Of a DNA stretch of 64,000 bases, positions 62,142 through 64,000 are shown piece after piece. The DNA is from Devosia ginsengisoli. GTDB lineage: Bacteria; Pseudomonadota; Alphaproteobacteria; Rhizobiales; Devosiaceae. The position numbers and the translations under genes were made by a program. The notes below the pieces were generated by a model. That model was not told where the DNA came from, ran no database searches, and worked only from the letters and a program-made list of their open reading frames with translations. Where the stretch lies: the NCBI RefSeq assembly GCF_007859655.1, contig NZ_CP042304.1, forward strand, positions 1,488,001 to 1,552,000, given 5' to 3'. Position 1 is the first letter of the stretch; the number at the start of each line of letters is the position of its first letter.

Positions 62142-62359
62142 GCAAACTCTCCCGCTTGTCTCTGTCAGTGTCGCCGCTTCGGCGTCGCCAATCGACATAG
62201 GGGGTCTGGCTTGCCAAATCAACGTCCGGCGCTGCGACCTTATGCACCGTGCGATGGGTGGCTATCCCGGTCCATCATGCAAAAGAGCTTGCATTTTTGC
62301 TCACTTCTGGCGCATGAAGCGGCCGAATTCTCCCCTCCTCCAACGGTCCCGGATTCCCA

Positions 62360-63124
62360 ATGAACCGTCGTCGCAAAATCTATGAGGGCAAGGCCAAGAT
62401 CCTGTTCGAAGGTCCCGAGCCCGGCACTCTGGTTCAGTATTTCAAGGACGATACGACCGCCGGAGACGGCGCGCGTCACGAAATCATCGATGGCAAGGGC
62501 GTCCTCAACAACCGGATTTCCGAGTTCGTCTTCACTCGGCTCAACGGGTTGGGCATCCCGACTCACTTCCTCAAGCGCATCAACATGCGCGAGCAGCTGA
62601 TCAAGGAAGTCGAGATCATCCCGCTCGAGATCATCGTGCGCAACTATGCCGCCGGCTCGCTGGTCAAGCGCCTCGGGCTCGAGCCGGGCACTCAGTTGCC
62701 GCGCTCGATCATCGAATTCTGCTACAAGGACGATGCTCTGCATGACCCCATGGTCAGCGAAGAGCATATCACCGCCTTCGGCTGGGCCACCCCGGCCGAG
62801 CTCGACGACATCATGAGCCTGGCCATCCGCGTCAACGACTTCCTGACCGGCCTGTTCATGGGCGTCGGCATCCAGCTCGTCGATTTCAAGATCGAATGCG
62901 GGCGCCTCTATGAGGGCGACCTGATGCGCATCGTGCTGGCCGACGAGATCAGCCCCGACAGCTGCCGGCTGTGGGACATCAAGACCCGCAACAAGATGGA
63001 CAAGGACCGCTTCCGCGAAAACCTTGGCGGGCTGATCGAGAACTACCGCGAAGTCGCCCAGCGCCTGGGCATCCTGGTCGAAACCGACAATGCGCTGACC
63101 ACCGGTCCGCGTCTCGTCCAGTAG
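62360..63124 (+). CDS. purC: Phosphoribosylaminoimidazole-succinocarboxamide synthase
   Basis: A 254-residue SAICAR synthetase that joins aspartate to CAIR using ATP. Signatures: the N-terminal [66 protein letters not shown] and [13 protein letters not shown]. Full length. It heads the short purC-purS set. The product is the substrate of purB (58.5 kb). Confidence 0.97.
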   Translation: MNRRRKIYEGKAKILFEGPEPGTLVQYFKDDTTAGDGARHEIIDGKGVLNNRISEFVFTRLNGLGIPTHFLKRINMREQLIKEVEIIPLEIIVRNYAAGSLVKRLGLEPGTQLPRSIIEFCYKDDALHDPMVSEEHITAFGWATPAELDDIMSLAIRVNDFLTGLFMGVGIQLVDFKIECGRLYEGDLMRIVLADEISPDSCRLWDIKTRNKMDKDRFRENLGGLIENYREVAQRLGILVETDNALTTGPRLVQ

Positions 63125-63146
63125 TCTTCTCGTTTAGGGTATTGCC

Positions 63147-63389
63147 ATGAAAGCGCGTGTCACCGTCACCCTCAAGGCCGGCGTCCTCGACCCCCAGGGC
63201 CAGGCGATCGAAGGCTCGCTCAAGAGCCTCGGCTTTTCGGGTGTTGCAGCGGTGCGTCAGGGCAAGGTCTTCGACCTTGTCCTCGACGGAACCGACGAGG
63301 CGGCAGCGCGTTCCGCCCTCACCAGCATGTGTGAAAAGCTGCTGTCCAATACCGTGATCGAAAACTACGCGGTCGAAATCTCAAATTAA
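63147..63389 (+). CDS. purS: FGAM synthase subunit PurS
   Basis: An 80-residue small subunit: KARVTVTLKAGVLDPQGQAIEG, a beta-hairpin-helix fold that ends MCEKLLSNTVIENYAVEI. PurS bridges PurQ and PurL to form formylglycinamidine ribonucleotide synthase. In most relatives purQ follows directly; here the next gene on the strand is only a 27-residue reading frame, so purQ must lie elsewhere. Confidence 0.95.
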   Translation: MKARVTVTLKAGVLDPQGQAIEGSLKSLGFSGVAAVRQGKVFDLVLDGTDEAAARSALTSMCEKLLSNTVIENYAVEISN

Positions 63390-63444
63390 CGCCTTCGGGC
63401 GATACTTCATGTCGCGCCGCGCACTGGCGCAGGACCACACAGCC

Positions 63445-63528
63445 ATGTTCAAAACCATTTCCCTCTCGGTCATGTTCTTCGCCACCCTTGGCCTGCTTTT
63501 CGCAGCTTACGCCTCGGTTCCGGTCTAG
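63445..63528 (+). CDS. Possible tiny hydrophobic peptide
   Basis: A 27-residue frame, MFKTISLSVMFFATLGLLFA then AYASVPV, that looks like a lone membrane span or a leader-type peptide. AGGA lies 11 bases upstream, which is far. It lies 55 bases after purS. It is a candidate only; there is no homology evidence available to me. Confidence 0.3.
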   Translation: MFKTISLSVMFFATLGLLFAAYASVPV

Positions 63529-64000
63529 TCAGGGCGCTTTGCGCCTGAGGATCTGCAGCGGCCCCGTTTCGGGACCGACCTGCGCCAGCAGCGCATAGCC
63601 GGACAGCATGACGGCGATCTGGGGGTCCTGGCTCGCCCAGCCGATCCAGTCGAACTGGTCTCCACCGGCAAGGATGATATCGGGCGGATTGGCCAGCATA
63701 TCGTCCCTCAAGCGGCTTCGCTCATAGGTTTCCAATGCCGCCATCTCCTGCACGACAGCAGGGTCGGTGGTGGCAATGCGCTGCCTGACGGCACCAAGCG
63801 TGATCCACAGGCATGGTCCGGAATTGACCAGCGTCCCACCGAGGTCGCGGTGCAGCGGGCTGGCGATCTCCAGTTGCGATGTAAGGTTTGCGATTTTGAG
63901 GCCGGGGCCGAGCGGCGCCAGCACCTCCAGTGCTTCATTGCGCAAGCTGTTGCCCTGAATGGCGTGAATGCCGGGCGCAGCCAGCAGGCATACCGCCAGT
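63529..64000 (-). CDS. Membrane-protein C-terminal part, unknown function
   Basis: The frame is open to the edge of the window on the minus strand and stops at 63529, so only about the last 157 residues are seen. A hydrophobic stretch at the edge (LAVCLLAAPGIHAIQGN) is followed by a periplasmic-type domain (LEVLAPLGPGLKIANLTSQL, CLWITLGAVRQRIATTDP, PDIILAGGDQFDWIGWASQD). The layout, a membrane bundle then a soluble C-terminal domain, resembles some lipid-linked sugar transferases, but that is a guess. No valid start lies in the window except a TTG at 63945, which would cut off the hydrophobic part. Confidence 0.5.
   Translation of the reverse strand, partial: LAVCLLAAPGIHAIQGNSLRNEALEVLAPLGPGLKIANLTSQLEIASPLHRDLGGTLVNSGPCLWITLGAVRQRIATTDPAVVQEMAALETYERSRLRDDMLANPPDIILAGGDQFDWIGWASQDPQIAVMLSGYALLAQVGPETGPLQILRRKAP

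Overview
This is a GC-rich chromosomal window from an alphaproteobacterium. It is most likely a member of the Hyphomicrobiales, and the mix of families fits a Devosia-like genome. That placement is inference from gene content: a DUF1476 (ATPase inhibitor zeta) gene, a DUF3126 gene, a BTLCP transglutaminase-like protein, a TIGR03808-type Tat repeat protein, DUF2336 and DUF1344 proteins, a rhizobial-type asparaginase and a free-standing purS. Genes are tightly packed, with many ATGA or TGATG overlaps.

1-17.4 kb: the end of a ROK-family gene, then sugar-nucleotide supply for surface polysaccharide (manC at 0.4-1.9 kb; phosphomannomutase, a UDP-glucuronate-4-epimerase-like SDR and ugd at 9.4-13.1 kb). 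Between them lie a nadK remnant fused to a tRNA-Thr fragment, a DUF2336 protein, a lytic transglycosylase, a nitroreductase and two tandem secreted proteins of unknown function. arfB, thrS, a GFA-type protein, yidD and a NifU-like scaffold follow. Five reading frames here are broken by a one-base indel, four of them in runs of C or G. That pattern suggests sequence error more than gene decay, except for nadK, which is also truncated.

17.5-33.7 kb: folE, hisI, a rhomboid protease, PAS and PilZ proteins, cysE, small conserved genes, a flavin monooxygenase, and a TetR regulator divergent from a hydrolase operon with two clear palindromic operators. A divergent LOG-like protein overlaps a HerA-like ATPase, followed by a beta-helix Tat protein and an asparaginase.

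34-48.7 kb: small secreted proteins, an ANTAR regulator, a Tet-type MFS pump, a diguanylate cyclase, a gluconate module (gnd, idnO, gntK), two ASCH-like paralogues, a MerR/TipAS regulator with a textbook 19-bp-spacer promoter, ogt, a CYTH protein, csbD, an RluA-type pseudouridine synthase, ridA and a tRNA-Leu(TAA).

48.75-50.85 kb: the one clearly foreign insert. It is a single phage-type MuF-domain protein with a C-terminal nuclease-like domain, followed by an overlapping gene that is probably its immunity protein. No prophage surrounds it. It is the best candidate for a novel system in the window.

50.9-64 kb: gpt, a CinA/MoaB-type protein, map-radC, a CelD-type acyltransferase, ccdA, a repeat-rich 0.8-kb gap, rpe, a purB operon with two GNATs and a hydrolase, DUF1344 and DUF1476 genes, and purC-purS. 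Palindromic intergenic repeats of at least six types are scattered throughout, mostly at gene ends.
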